Positions 11,456-24,000 of a stretch of DNA of 64,000 nucleotides are shown piece by piece. The stretch spans positions 1,219,868 to 1,283,867 of the forward strand of contig NC_037648.1 in the NCBI RefSeq assembly GCF_003254395.2. Direction: 5' to 3'. The DNA comes from Apis mellifera (taxonomy: Eukaryota > Arthropoda > Insecta > Hymenoptera > Apidae). The notes under the pieces were generated by a model. That model was not told the DNA's origin. It searched no databases and worked only from the letters and a program-made list of their open reading frames with translations. Numbering within the stretch: position 1 is the first letter of the stretch; the number at the start of each line of letters is the position of its first letter. The position numbers and the translations under genes were made by a program.

Positions 11456-14400
11456 CACGAACGTCAGCCCTCGTGGGCAAGCGAATCAGACGAGGATAGT
11501 GAACCGGAACAAAGGACATGTCAAATAGCTACGCTATCTTAGTCGTTGATAGCAGATAGAAGAAACTCCGATCTCGACATTTTGCAAACGATGTCAAAAT
11601 TCAAGCTTCTTCCGCGATATACAGAAGCCAATGGCATCTTTGTGAGAATGTAATATACAGAAAAGAAAGGAGAGAGAAAGCTTTGCGTGTTCGAAAAGTA
11701 ACAGAAAAGTTGAACAGAGGAATGATGAAACTTTCCGAAGGAAGTTCAGCGGTCCAAAAATGAGCAGGTAAAATACGAGACTCGTTGAGAAATTTGATCA
11801 AAGATAAAGAGTGTCGGATCATTGAGATATGTAAAAATACTTGCAAGATTTCTCGTTTTCGTTTTGCATAGTTGAAATTTTTTACGAGTCAATATGGTAT
11901 TGAAATATCGCATATGTTAGAACAGTGTTTCCTAATCAATGTCACGAAAATAATATTAAAATTTTATGAAACATAAAAATATGTAATATTTATTGATATT
12001 TATAAATAATATTTAAAAATAGAATTTATATAGATCAACGCATAAATAAAAATTCATTATTGGTTATGTTATAAAGTATTATTTTTATTGACATCAATTG
12101 AAATTATCAATATTAAATTTTATTCAATTTTTGATTAAATCTTATTCTAATTCTTGATATGAATATTTTAAAATATAACAAATATATTATCATATCAAAT
12201 TATTCTTAAAAAGAATCAGGAAACACTGGATTAGATGATTTGCAATCGGCCTTAGATTATTAAGAGTTCCTTTCGATATATATATATGCGCGTGTTCAAA
12301 TGTTATTTAAAAAAAAAGCTATTTAATAGTTTCTCATGCTCTGTACGTTTAATGATGATGTTTTATTTGTATTTGTGTAAGTAGTAAATGTTTTAAAATG
12401 ATTAATCATAAACGATTGTATTTTAATGACTGTGAAGATAAATTTCAGAGTGATGTAAAAAATTTGCGTAGATGATTCGGAAAAAGAATTATGAATAATA
12501 AATTCAATCATAAATTTGAGAATATCGCAAAATTATAATATTATTCTTTTTTTAAAATAAGAATAATAATTAATTGTATTAAAATTATTAATATTATTAT
12601 TAATATATTTATTAATTATAAAATTATTGATAAATATTAGAATAATTTGTATAAATAAGAATTTATTTAAATATATTATTTTATTTCTGAAATTTAAAAA
12701 ATTTTTAATTTATTAAATTTCAAAATATAGTAATGAAAACAGAAAAAATCTCAAATTTATAATGAATAACATAGCATATATATAAATGAATAATAGAATG
12801 TGATAGTAAATAATATGTTTTACGCATGTATTAATTTATAAAAATATAATTCTGATAATAATAGCTTATAGAACTTAATATAGGCATTTATATTAAATAG
12901 CTTTGCAATTTTGAAAAAACATCATAACTGTTTCTAAAATCGTAAAATTAGTGCAAAGTTATTAATGATTGTTAATGATTGTATGAATGAATATTATTTA
13001 TTTATATTTTTATCGAATGGGAAGAGAGAAATAAGAATGATATGTTTTTACAACTATGCTCGATTTTATGACTAATTAATAATAATACAATATATTATTC
13101 AATTAACTATTATATATCATGAAAAATAAAAATAAAAAAATTATAAAACATTTATAATTTTTAATACTTGGTTTTTAATATTATTATATAATATTTTCCA
13201 CATGTATATGTCTAGATTTAAATAAAAAAAAAAATGATTAAAATAAATTACTTCTCATTCTCATTATTTCGTATATATAAATTTAAATTCATGAATTTTA
13301 ACATGTTACATATTCAAAATTATAGTTTTTACTTGAAAGTATGACAAAACATGTGAAAGAATGTGATAAAACAAAAATATTATAAAATATTATAAATACA
13401 TTGCTAAGATTTGAAGAAGATACATTTATTTGTTACAAATGGTTTTGTATGTAACAATATATATTATATCACATTATCAATTGTACAGCATATGATCGCA
13501 TGATGTATAAATCAGTAGTAATACCTCCATAAGCGAAATTAATTGTAAGTTTAATATTAAATAATGTTAATTAAATTATTATACATGTATGGCAGCTTAT
13601 AATAAAAATCAAAATATAATTAATAAATAGTCGTTTTACATGATTTGTTCAATATAATTTTTCATTTTTCAATTTTTGATTACAATTATAAATTTACTTT
13701 ATTATTATTATGAATATTTCAAAAATATAATATACATCATACTGAAAATCATTTATTAATTTTTTTTTAATGACACTATTAAGAAAATATTTTCCATAAA
13801 TATACATCTATATATATTTATAACTAATGCAAAAATAATCCATCTATATCATTATTTAATAAATATAAAATGAATATATTGAAATTATATTTAAAAATTA
13901 TATGTAAAAATTCAATTATAATATTATTAGAAAAAATTTATCAGTTATTTTTTATTATTTTTTAATTAAGAGTCAGATTTATTTAAATTGCACTTTTAAA
14001 ATTTTTTTAGTAAAATGGAAGACAAAGAAAAATAAAAAATAATTAAAAAAATAGAAATATAATTTATAATATGTTATCAAGAAAAATTAAAAAAAAATGA
14101 AAAACAATAAATAAAAATTAAACCAATATACTATTAATATTAAAAAATAATAAAAATAATATAATATAGTTTCATGTGCGGAATTCCATATTCATTACAA
14201 TTTATTCATTTGTATTATGTACAAATATACTATATACTTTCAAAAAGCATAGAAAACTAAAAATAACAAAATTAAAAAATTAAAAAATTTGAATACTCAT
14301 TTATATAGTTACAGATATTTTCACATTGAAAAAAATGTTAATATTAATACTAAATTAATATTAATATTAAAGATTATTTATTCTATTAGAGATCTTTCTA

Positions 14401-14813
14401 TTTTTAATAAAGATTGAAATTTTTATTAAAAATGTCATATGTATGTATATGTATATACATATAACATTTAAGTATATATATATTTTATATATATATTATA
14501 TATATATATATATGATTAAATTGGTATGTTTTGTATTATTTTTATTTAATAAGTAATATTTGAACTTCAATTATAATCAGTTGAAAATATGCATACAGCA
14601 AATAATATTAACATTTTTATATAAATTTTGAAGTAATTCTTATTGTTTATTATTTTACTTGTTAAATAAAGAAAAATTTTATATTTTTCTTCCTTTAAAT
14701 ATAGTAGATAAAAAAATGTTTAATTTCGAAATATATATATTAAAAAAATGTATATAAATGAAATATATATAAACATAAATTTTAAAAAACATAATATAAT
14801 TAATTTTTTATTT
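11456..14813. other. 3' flank of the TMEM72-like gene and AT-rich spacer
   Basis: Up to about 11930 the composition stays moderate and probably represents the 3' untranslated region of the TMEM72-like gene. From there to the GGPP synthase stop codon the sequence is very AT-rich. It has TA-rich runs at about 14475-14513 and no exon-like island on either strand. The last few hundred bases before 14814 would hold the 3' untranslated region of the minus-strand synthase gene. Confidence 0.5.
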
Positions 14814-16336
14814 TTATTCATTTCCTGAATATTTTGTATGTTTCCAAGATTTTAAATTATCTAAAACTTGAATTAATAAAGGATTTCCACCTAAACGTGC
14901 AATTTCATCTCTTGCTTTCTTGTCCAATTCTTCCAATAAAGTCCTTGTATAAGTAAAAGATCCAAACTTTTCTAGCAATTTAACACAATACCGTTTTACT
15001 TCAATATCCTTTGTTCGTTGCCTAAGAATATCTTTATCAATAGTAGCTAAGAATAATTATTTAAGAATATTTAAAAAATTAGATTATTTTGAATTAAAGA
15101 AAAGGATACTTATTATTTGTCTATCTTCTGGATGACTTCGTATAGCATGTATAATAGGAAAACTATACTTTCCTTCAGAAAGATCTTCGCAATAGCCTTT
15201 ATTATCAACATACTATAAAAATTTTTGATATACTATAACTTTTATTTTGTCATTAAATCTGAAAGCTTACCTCTTCTGAAGATAGATTACAATAATCATC
15301 ACGAATTTGAAAGTAAAGTCCTAAAATACTAGTTAAAGGTACAAAATCTTCTTTACATTCAGAAAATAATTGCATTAATCTTACAGCCAGATTAAAAAGA
15401 CCACCTGTTTCTATAGAAAAAAATTTTAAAAATTTAATAACAAAATATTAGGAAAATTACTTAAAAATAAGATATTATCAAAAAGATATTATTAAAATTT
15501 ACTTTGAATTGTCATTTGTTTATAAGCTGCTTCAGTAGGACAAATATAATTATCTCTCCAATAAATTTCCATACCCTGACCTCTATGAAGTTCTAGTAAC
15601 TGTTCTAAATATATTTGTATACCCTAATATTAATTTTAATAATATTAAAATTAAAATTCATAAAAAAGAATAAAAATTTTTACATAGTACATTTACCTCT
15701 ACATGATTTAAAGCAAGTACTTTTTCCAAAGCAATAAATATGGCATAATTTGCAGCATTCATTGTAGATGCTACACCATAAATATTATGAGCTACAGGAA
15801 TACCTCTTCTTAAAACTGAATTATCTTGAATATCATCAATTCTGTAAAAATTATAATAATCAATAACTTTGTGATTCTATAAATATATACAATTGTTTTT
15901 GATGCTGTAAATATATCCAATATATTCAAAATATTTGAAAAAAAAAAAATAATAGTTTGAAGAGTTAAAATAGATAAGATTTGTAAACTTACAAAAGGCT
16001 GGCATTATGAAGTAACTGTATGATATCTCCAATATCGCGAAGCTTATCTGATTTTATTTTTAACCAGTAATTAAAAGCATGTGCTAATGTGGCTCTAATT
16101 TGTTTTCCAGGAACTTGAAGAATGTAATTATACGGTTCCAATAATATCTACAGGAAAATATATTCTCTCTTTAAAATGTAAAATTCATGATATAGTACAA
16201 TTTATAATACAATAATACACCCGATTGATTCTTGTCATTTTGACAGTTTTCTTAACCTCATTGACCACAACAAACTAACCTCATCTTCTTCCTTGTTACC
16301 GGTACGCGAATAAGGTACAATTTTATCTTTCTCCAT
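14814..16336 (-). CDS. GGPS1: Geranylgeranyl diphosphate synthase (type III GGPPS, GGPS1/quemao family)
   Basis: This cytosolic prenyltransferase condenses FPP with IPP to make the C20 diphosphate used for protein geranylgeranylation. Seven exons on the minus strand join in phase: 16336-16280, 16147-15993, 15841-15697, 15623-15503, 15410-15271, 15212-15110 and 15046-14814. They give 317 residues, close to the roughly 300-residue animal enzymes. Visible motifs are LLHNASLLIDDIQDNSVLRR, with the first DDxxD at residues 73-77; the block GQGMEIYWRDNYICPTEAAY; KTGGLF near 160; and FQIRDDYCNL, with the second Asp-rich motif at 197-201. The C-terminus resembles the GGPS1 tail (LRQRTKDIEVKRYC, GGNP). 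The start ATG at 16336 begins a 19-residue first exon, MEKDKIVPYSRTGN. All catalytic motifs are intact. A large-subunit role in a decaprenyl synthase is unlikely, because the DDIxD and KTGGLF context is of the GGPS1 type. Confidence 0.96.
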
Positions 16337-18068
16337 AACGTGTTCACACACTGTTGAAATAATCAATTTATATCGTTATTATATGCAATTATCACTACAT
16401 GCAATGAACTAAACTATTATATCTAAGAAAATTACACCGACGAACTGCAATACTTACTACGTATATATAAGAATCGCTACTGCTTATGCGATGTCGTCTG
16501 CTATGTTATACTGGTAATTTCTCAAGATAAGATTCTATTATATACTAATATTTAGATATTAATATACTAATATTTAGATTATATTTAAAAAAAAATAAAT
16601 TTGAAAACTAATGGAAACGTATTACGTTACAATTTATTCTTATCAAAGTTTAATATTTCAGCTAATTTGCATTTCACTATCAGATTTCATTAAAGAAGCA
16701 GAATAAAGTGCTTGTTTTATTTTTTAATTTTATTATATTTTATTTTATAATAAAAGTATTTAATATGTTAATAGAATTCTATATATTTTTATGTTATTCA
16801 TAACTACATCATAGGTTATATATATATGTATTTAAATATGTATATTATTCTGTATTTAATATATAATTATTTAATAATATATAATAATATATATAAATAA
16901 TTATAAATATATATAAAATTTATGCATTTCAATGCAAATCAATCCATAAATACATTATATTAAAATAAAGCAGAAGTGAAATACAAAATTATTTTCTATT
17001 CTTCTATTCATATATTATATTTATGATATTTATGCTATAAATAAAATCATAAAAAAATGGCAAACATATTACATATTAAAAAAATTGCTAATTTTTTCCT
17101 ATTTAATAATTTTTTAAATAATCGTCGTTTTTTCGATAATCGTAATAATTAATAGGCTAATAATTTTTGAATAGAAGAATATTAATAAATTAAAAAGAAA
17201 GACAATATAATTAAAAATATATAATAATATAATAAAAATAAAAAATAAGAAAATTAAAAAATAAAAATTAAAAATAAAAATATTAAAAATAAAAAATATT
17301 TATATATTATGTAATGTAATAAATTTAATTAATTAATGTCATAAATTTCAATATAGTTTGATCAAAGAATTGTTTATTTAAATAAACAATTGTTTTTTTA
17401 AATATAAACTAAATGGGTAAATTTTAAAATGATGTATTCATAGAAACAAAAGAAATAAATCATATTAAAATGATTTATTTTTACAAAAAAATAATTACAT
17501 AATAATTTATTAAAAATCTTACTTAATACATATTTACAATTCGCATATATAAAAAAGTTTTTTTTATCAGAATAATTATTTCTTCAACATATTTTTTTTT
17601 TCACATATTAATTAATACATATACAATGAAAAATTTATTTGAACTCTGACTAGTTCATGACGCCTTTATCTCTTCAAGATAAGAATACTTACAACTCGTT
17701 CAATGCGTGAAATTATTTATTATTCCACACATTTATTTATTAATATATACAAATTGGCGTAATTCAGGTAAATCGTCGATGAACTTAATCTCAGTAAACA
17801 GGTAAACAGATTTCTAAAATATTTAAATTTTAAGATTTTCAAAACACTGATTGAATAATTGATATAATGACGTATAATTCTATTTTAATTAAAATATTTA
17901 TAAACTATAATATTTTAATATAAATTATTCTGCATATTTACAAATTGAAAAACAAAGAAATTATTGCATAATCATCATATATCAGTGCTCCAAAATCATA
18001 TTAGCCTAATTATCAAAAATTCATATAATCAGTCAATGATATTAATGTTATATTTTAGATACAATCAT
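16337..18068. other. Intergenic spacer: GGPPS upstream region and kinase 3' flank
   Basis: The first 170 bases upstream of the synthase ATG are less AT-rich and likely carry its promoter and 5' untranslated region. The remainder is extremely AT-rich, with TA runs around 16800-16920, and shows no exon-like island. The right end should contain the 3' untranslated region of the minus-strand receptor kinase that stops at 18069. Confidence 0.5.
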
Positions 18069-21000
18069 TTACAATTTCTCTCCGCTGAGATTTAGCACGT
18101 TGTAATACGAATGGTCCGGGAACCTATCTAATTCAATATAATCGGTTTCGTCGAGTAAAAGACCTTCCGTTAGGCTGACGAGTTCTCCAAAGGATGGCCT
18201 ACATGCTGGATCTTTGTCCCAGCAATAATACATAATGTTATAAAGTTCTCTTTTACAATGTTCTGGCCTGTCTAGTCTGTAGCCCTCTTTGATCCTCCTC
18301 ATTACCTACAAAAATAATTTTATATAATGTACTGCCAATATTTAAATATAAAATATATAATAAATATAAGAAATATTTCTCTCTTTTCTTTGAATATTAA
18401 GATGATTTATAACTTAATTTATGAGATAGAAGATAAAATAATAATAAAAATTAATTGAAATAAAGTAATCAAGAACATTTTAAATTACATTATTCAAATT
18501 TAATTCTTTAATAAAATTTCTCATAAACTTTGTAATTATTAATTAATTACATTTATTTAATTAAACTTAAAATTAAATATTTATAGAATTATAACTTTGT
18601 AAAAATAAGAAAGCATATAAATTTTTTAATTAACAAAGCTCTTTTAAATTTGTTTATTATTATTGTTATTGTTCAAATCTATAATTATAAAGAATAAAAA
18701 TGTATAAATATATTGAAAATATTCTAAATTAAAAAATTAAAGAAACAATTCTATCTAAAATTAATTATTTAAAATTTTATATATATATATATATTTTTTT
18801 AAAGAGTTTTGATAATTTGCTAATTTAAACAATTTTTAAAACGAAAGAATAATCACGAGTGTATGCTGAAAAATTAATTTTAAAAGATTGCATTTAATTT
18901 TTTTTTAAAGGATGGCAACTTTAAAATTAATAAACTCTGCTGACCCTAAGATCTTACCTCTGCTGCAGCTAAGCCGGGATAAGGCGTGGAGCCCAACGTC
19001 ACGATTTCCCATATTAATACTCCAAAACTCCATATATCCGATTTTACAGAAAAGATGTTGTCGTATAAACTCTCAGGAGCCATCCATCTGATAGGTAGCC
19101 GACCTTCGGACTTCCTTTCATAAATTTGATTAGCGGCCACGTCTCGAGCGAATCCGAAATCCGCAACTTTACAAGCACGATTCTCGTCGATCAATATGTT
19201 CCGTGCAGCTAGATCTCTATGTATAATTCCTTTGGAAGCCAAATATTCCATGCCTTTGGCAATCTGTGATATGTAAATTATTATGTAAGTAAATAATAAT
19301 AAATGTAAAATTTATTAATATCTACATTTATATCCGATGTATAATTGAATAATAATTAAGATTATTTACTGCATTTTTTTTTTTCATTATGAAAAACTAT
19401 ATTGATTCTATATAAAATTTGAGAGATACTTAAAAATTATATTATACATAATTATGATTAAAAATGATTATTGTTATTGTATTATAGATAATGTGAATTA
19501 TAAAAAAATATCTATCTTAATAATGTTTGAAAAAAAAGATTTTATATTACATAATATGTAATACTTGATAAACAAATCCAGTTAAATCCCTAGACGTCAG
19601 TCCAGGTCCACCGTGGTTTCTTTCTTCTCTAGATGCTCTCAGAAAGCTCTGAAGCTTTCCACCACTTACATATTCTAAAATAACGAACATAGGTTCACGT
19701 TCTGTACAGCAGCCCAATAATCTGACTACATTGGGATGAGGATCCAAATTTTTCATGACTCGTAATTCCTGAGCGAGATCTAGTCGTTCTCTTTCCGTGG
19801 CGTTTTCTTTTAATGTCTTTACAGCGACTATAATTGCTCCTGATTTTCCATCAATATCTAAGGCTTCGCATTTCCATACTTGACCAAAGCAACCTTCACC
19901 AAGAATATTGAAAACCTATTTAATGAAATAATTTGTTTAATTACTTTTTTTGAAATGAAAAAAAGAAAAGAAGAGAAAGAAAGAAAGAAATGTTATGATT
20001 ATCCAAAGAGACATTTAAATTTGAATATTAATCACACATAAAGAGGAAAAATTTAATAAAATCATGTTCTCTTAATCATGAATATAGGAGAAAATGTTTT
20101 TTAACTATTTCCTTTAAAAAAATATATAAAAAATAAAGTTTTCAAAGTTTCATTACATTTAATATTCAAAATGTATTAAAGTGAAAATGAAGATAATTGT
20201 ATACATAAAAAAAATTGATTTACATTTAAGAAACTTTATTAGAGAATTAAATTTGAATAATTCTTTTAAAAAATTTCAAACGATAAAATGAACATAAAAT
20301 TGAACAATTATCATATTTGTTTAAAGATGAATTTTTTTTACATCGGCTTTAATTACCAACCTTTAATCGATGCCGTGGAAATTCCCATTTATCTTCTTGC
20401 TTATTCTGAGCGCCTTGATTCTCTTTTTCCCATGGCTCGTATCGATTGTTGTACGCTTTTGGTCCTCGCCATCTTTTCAAGACAAGCGATGGATCATCTG
20501 ATATATTCGACACGCTCACGGAAGCTTGTTCTTTCTATATTATAAAACAAAAATAATTATTTCAAAATTCCATTTAATATTTTAAAACAACGAATAAAAA
20601 CATATATTATAATATTTTGAATATTTATAATCCTTTTTAATATATCATTACTCTATATATATAAAACTGTATTTATATACAAAATACAAGACTTCAACAT
20701 ACTTACTATATAAGAATTATTAAATATTCTTAACAATCTATCAAGAAGTTTGTAACTTTAAATAAACAATACTATGAACACCAATACTCAACTTACATTA
20801 TTTGAACAAACATATATTCCAAATTTATCTAAAATTCCCTGAATTCAAAACCTCTGCTCAAAAATCTTTTCCATATTTTCCAATTGATTTTACAACTAAT
20901 CCCATCCTTCCGTACCGTGTCTTCCTTAGACTTTCGATTCCCGCAGAATTTGTTCCTCATTGACCACACACCCATGCCCAGCCCCACGACGAGCACGCAG

Positions 21001-24000
21001 ACAGCCGTGACCGGCACCAAGGTGATAGCAATATCTTGGGAAGGCGCTGCGTCGGCAGGTGAGATTTTCGAGCTGAGAGGCGGCCCCTCGACCTCGTTCT
21101 CCTCTGTCGCCGGTTGAGGGACACCGGCGGCGGCCGTGGCGGTGGTTGGATCTGGATCACCCTCGGCCTCCTTCGACTCCTCCAGCTGCAGCTTCGTCGT
21201 TTTTGGTATATTGGCCGGCACTGGTACTGGCGCTGGTTTATAAGGCAACGAAGGCCTGGGATAGTTGGGCAGGCTGGACAAACCCAACAGCGGAGGCCGG
21301 ATTCTGCCGGGAGAGCCGTGCTGAAACGGACTCCTGGAACAAAAGGGAAAATTAGAACGATTTATTAAATTTTTTTTAAATTTTTATTTTCATTAAAAGA
21401 AATCCTTATAAAGATTAATTTGTCAGTAAATAAAAAATTACAATATTTTAGAATTTTTTAAAAAGATAATGAAATATTAAACCAATAAAAAATTTATATT
21501 ATTTATATTCATGAATCACGGTTTAAAGAATTCTGGGAAAATAGTTAAAAATTGGAAAGATTGTAAAAAAAAATCAATTTTCTCAAATATTGAAATAGCA
21601 AAGAATAATGAATTATTGTAAAAAAATTGGACCAAAATTAACTTTAAGTGATGATATAATAAAAGAAATTAGAGGAAAATCTGGATCCTGAAAATTTGAA
21701 CTGATCAAACAAGTTTTTTGATCGTTCAAAGTTTGGAGTGCACGATCGAAAATTGAGAAGAGATCGAGATACGATTCGAATCGGCTTATCAAAAATTGGG
21801 GCAAACAGAGTTTGTCACTCGAAACGAATCTGATCATCGACGAACTGGAGCATAAATAATGGAACGGGGTCCTCCACCGAGAGGTCCTCGGAAAGGTCAC
21901 GCACTGTTCACCGTGATTTATCGGCGAAACTTTCTTGCAGGTTGACTGGGTCCCGCAGATTCACTGCTCGGTCGACCGAAAAACTGTTTCAACGAAAATT
22001 GGGGCTGTTGATTTTCAAAGGGATTAGAAGAGGTTCGAAACGCATCGAATATATATAATCGTATACGTATACCTTTTTACAAAAATCTTTAAACACGTTT
22101 CATTTCATAGCAAAATTTCTTTGATTCTGTTCTTCCATTTTTTTTTAAATAATGAGCTATTTTTATTTATTTTCAATTTTGATATACCATAGCAAATATA
22201 TGGTTTATTGAAAAAAATAAATAGTTAATATTTTTGATAATAAGAATTGTATTTAATATTTACTTATAAAAATCATTCTATAATTTATTCTATCTAACTT
22301 GAGATTAATATGTTGAGGTTAAATTCGTGAAATATTTTATATCGTTTAATTTATAAATTATATTATTTCCACAGTAAACGATCTCTCTCGAGCGAAGATC
22401 AAAATCAGTTCATCGATCTTGCGAGCAATTTTATCCTCGGACTCACCTGGTGTGTCCTCCATTGGGACCCGAAGTGTTCTTGATGGTGACGTAGACCTCG
22501 GTCTTTGTCATGAGTTGACCGTCGGAGACGGTTACATAAAGGAACAGGTTCTGCCCTCCCTGGAAAGAAGAAGCAAGAAAAACATCGTTCAATTCTCGAG
22601 GCGACCGTATGCAGCTCGTGTTACGTTCTTATCGTCTCGAGCTGAAGGAAAGGAGGGAAAAAGATGACAGCGCGTAAACGCGTACTTTGCCCTCGTCTAA
22701 CGTACAGACGAACGGCTCGTTTAAATGCGCCACAATGATGCGCAGTATTTCGTATCTGATGCCAGCCCAGACGTATAGAATGCAATAAAGAACGGTTAAT
22801 GGTAAATGGTAATTCCATTTGAAGAAATAAACTTGACCTTTAAGCGATCTCTACTATTTACATTCCCCGTTTCTTTTTATTTTTATAAATTTAACGATAG
22901 ATATTATTAAAATGTATAGTTGAAATAATTGTACTTAGAGATAATTCATTTGTACGTGTTTTATTCGCATATGTATACGACAACTCGCGTATGAATCGCC
23001 ATCTCGAGTGCCTAGCGAGAATTATAATTAATAAGTAATGAGTAAAGAAATCTTATTACTTTTTTAGAATAAATTATATAATGATAGAAATTAACCGTAA
23101 AAATATCATTATACGATATATTCTATTTAATGCATCTATTAAAAATGTTATTTAAAATATTTACGATATTTTTTTTCCAGATTAAAAATTCCCCAAGAAT
23201 TAGAAAATTCTCCATCTATCCATTTTTCGCACGACAAATTGAAATTCGCGAATAAACGAATAATAATTATTATTCAGAAGAAAATTTCCCGTTAATGATT
23301 TTAATTTAAACGTGAAATTAATTGAGATAGGGAATTAGAAGGTACACTTTACTTTATCTTTGAGCGTTTCATTAACGTAGATAATGCCCGTGCTATTGTC
23401 GATGAAGAAAGGAAGCGAGGGTTGCGGACTCTCGTTTCCGTTGTAATTGTGCCCAAGAGGTTCCAAGCCATAGGTTAGCTGATCCTGTTCATTGTCCTCG
23501 GCACGGGCTCTAGTCACCACGCTTCCTACAGGCTCTGAATCAAGAAGCACCAGATTTCGGTCTATCCACATCACGGGTGGTGTATTGTCGCTGAATTGGC
23601 TTCCTACAATGAAAATTAATTGCCAAGATTGATTCGCGCTCGGTTTGCACATCGATTGTTGGGCATAATTGTAACTTGAATTGTAAACAAATATTTAATA
23701 TATATTATAAGTTGAAAAATTTTATTCTATCATTGATAAAGTAATGTAATAACTATGGAAACGATTAAAATTCAAAGTAAAAAATATAAAATATAATCTA
23801 AATATAATTAAAATTATTAAAATAATTAATTGAATCTAAACGATCGTTATTATACACGTGCATGTTACTTTATTGTAACGATTTACAAAAAAATTTAATG
23901 TTACCTTCGAAAGAAAACTACTTTATCGATTAATGGCCGACTTATCGATTAAAACTGTTTTATCGTTTTTTCGTGGAATACAAATTATCGCAACTATCAT

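Noticed and set aside
20884..21368. + strand frames opposite the membrane-span exon
   Set aside because: They are antisense shadows of the GC-rich kinase exon.
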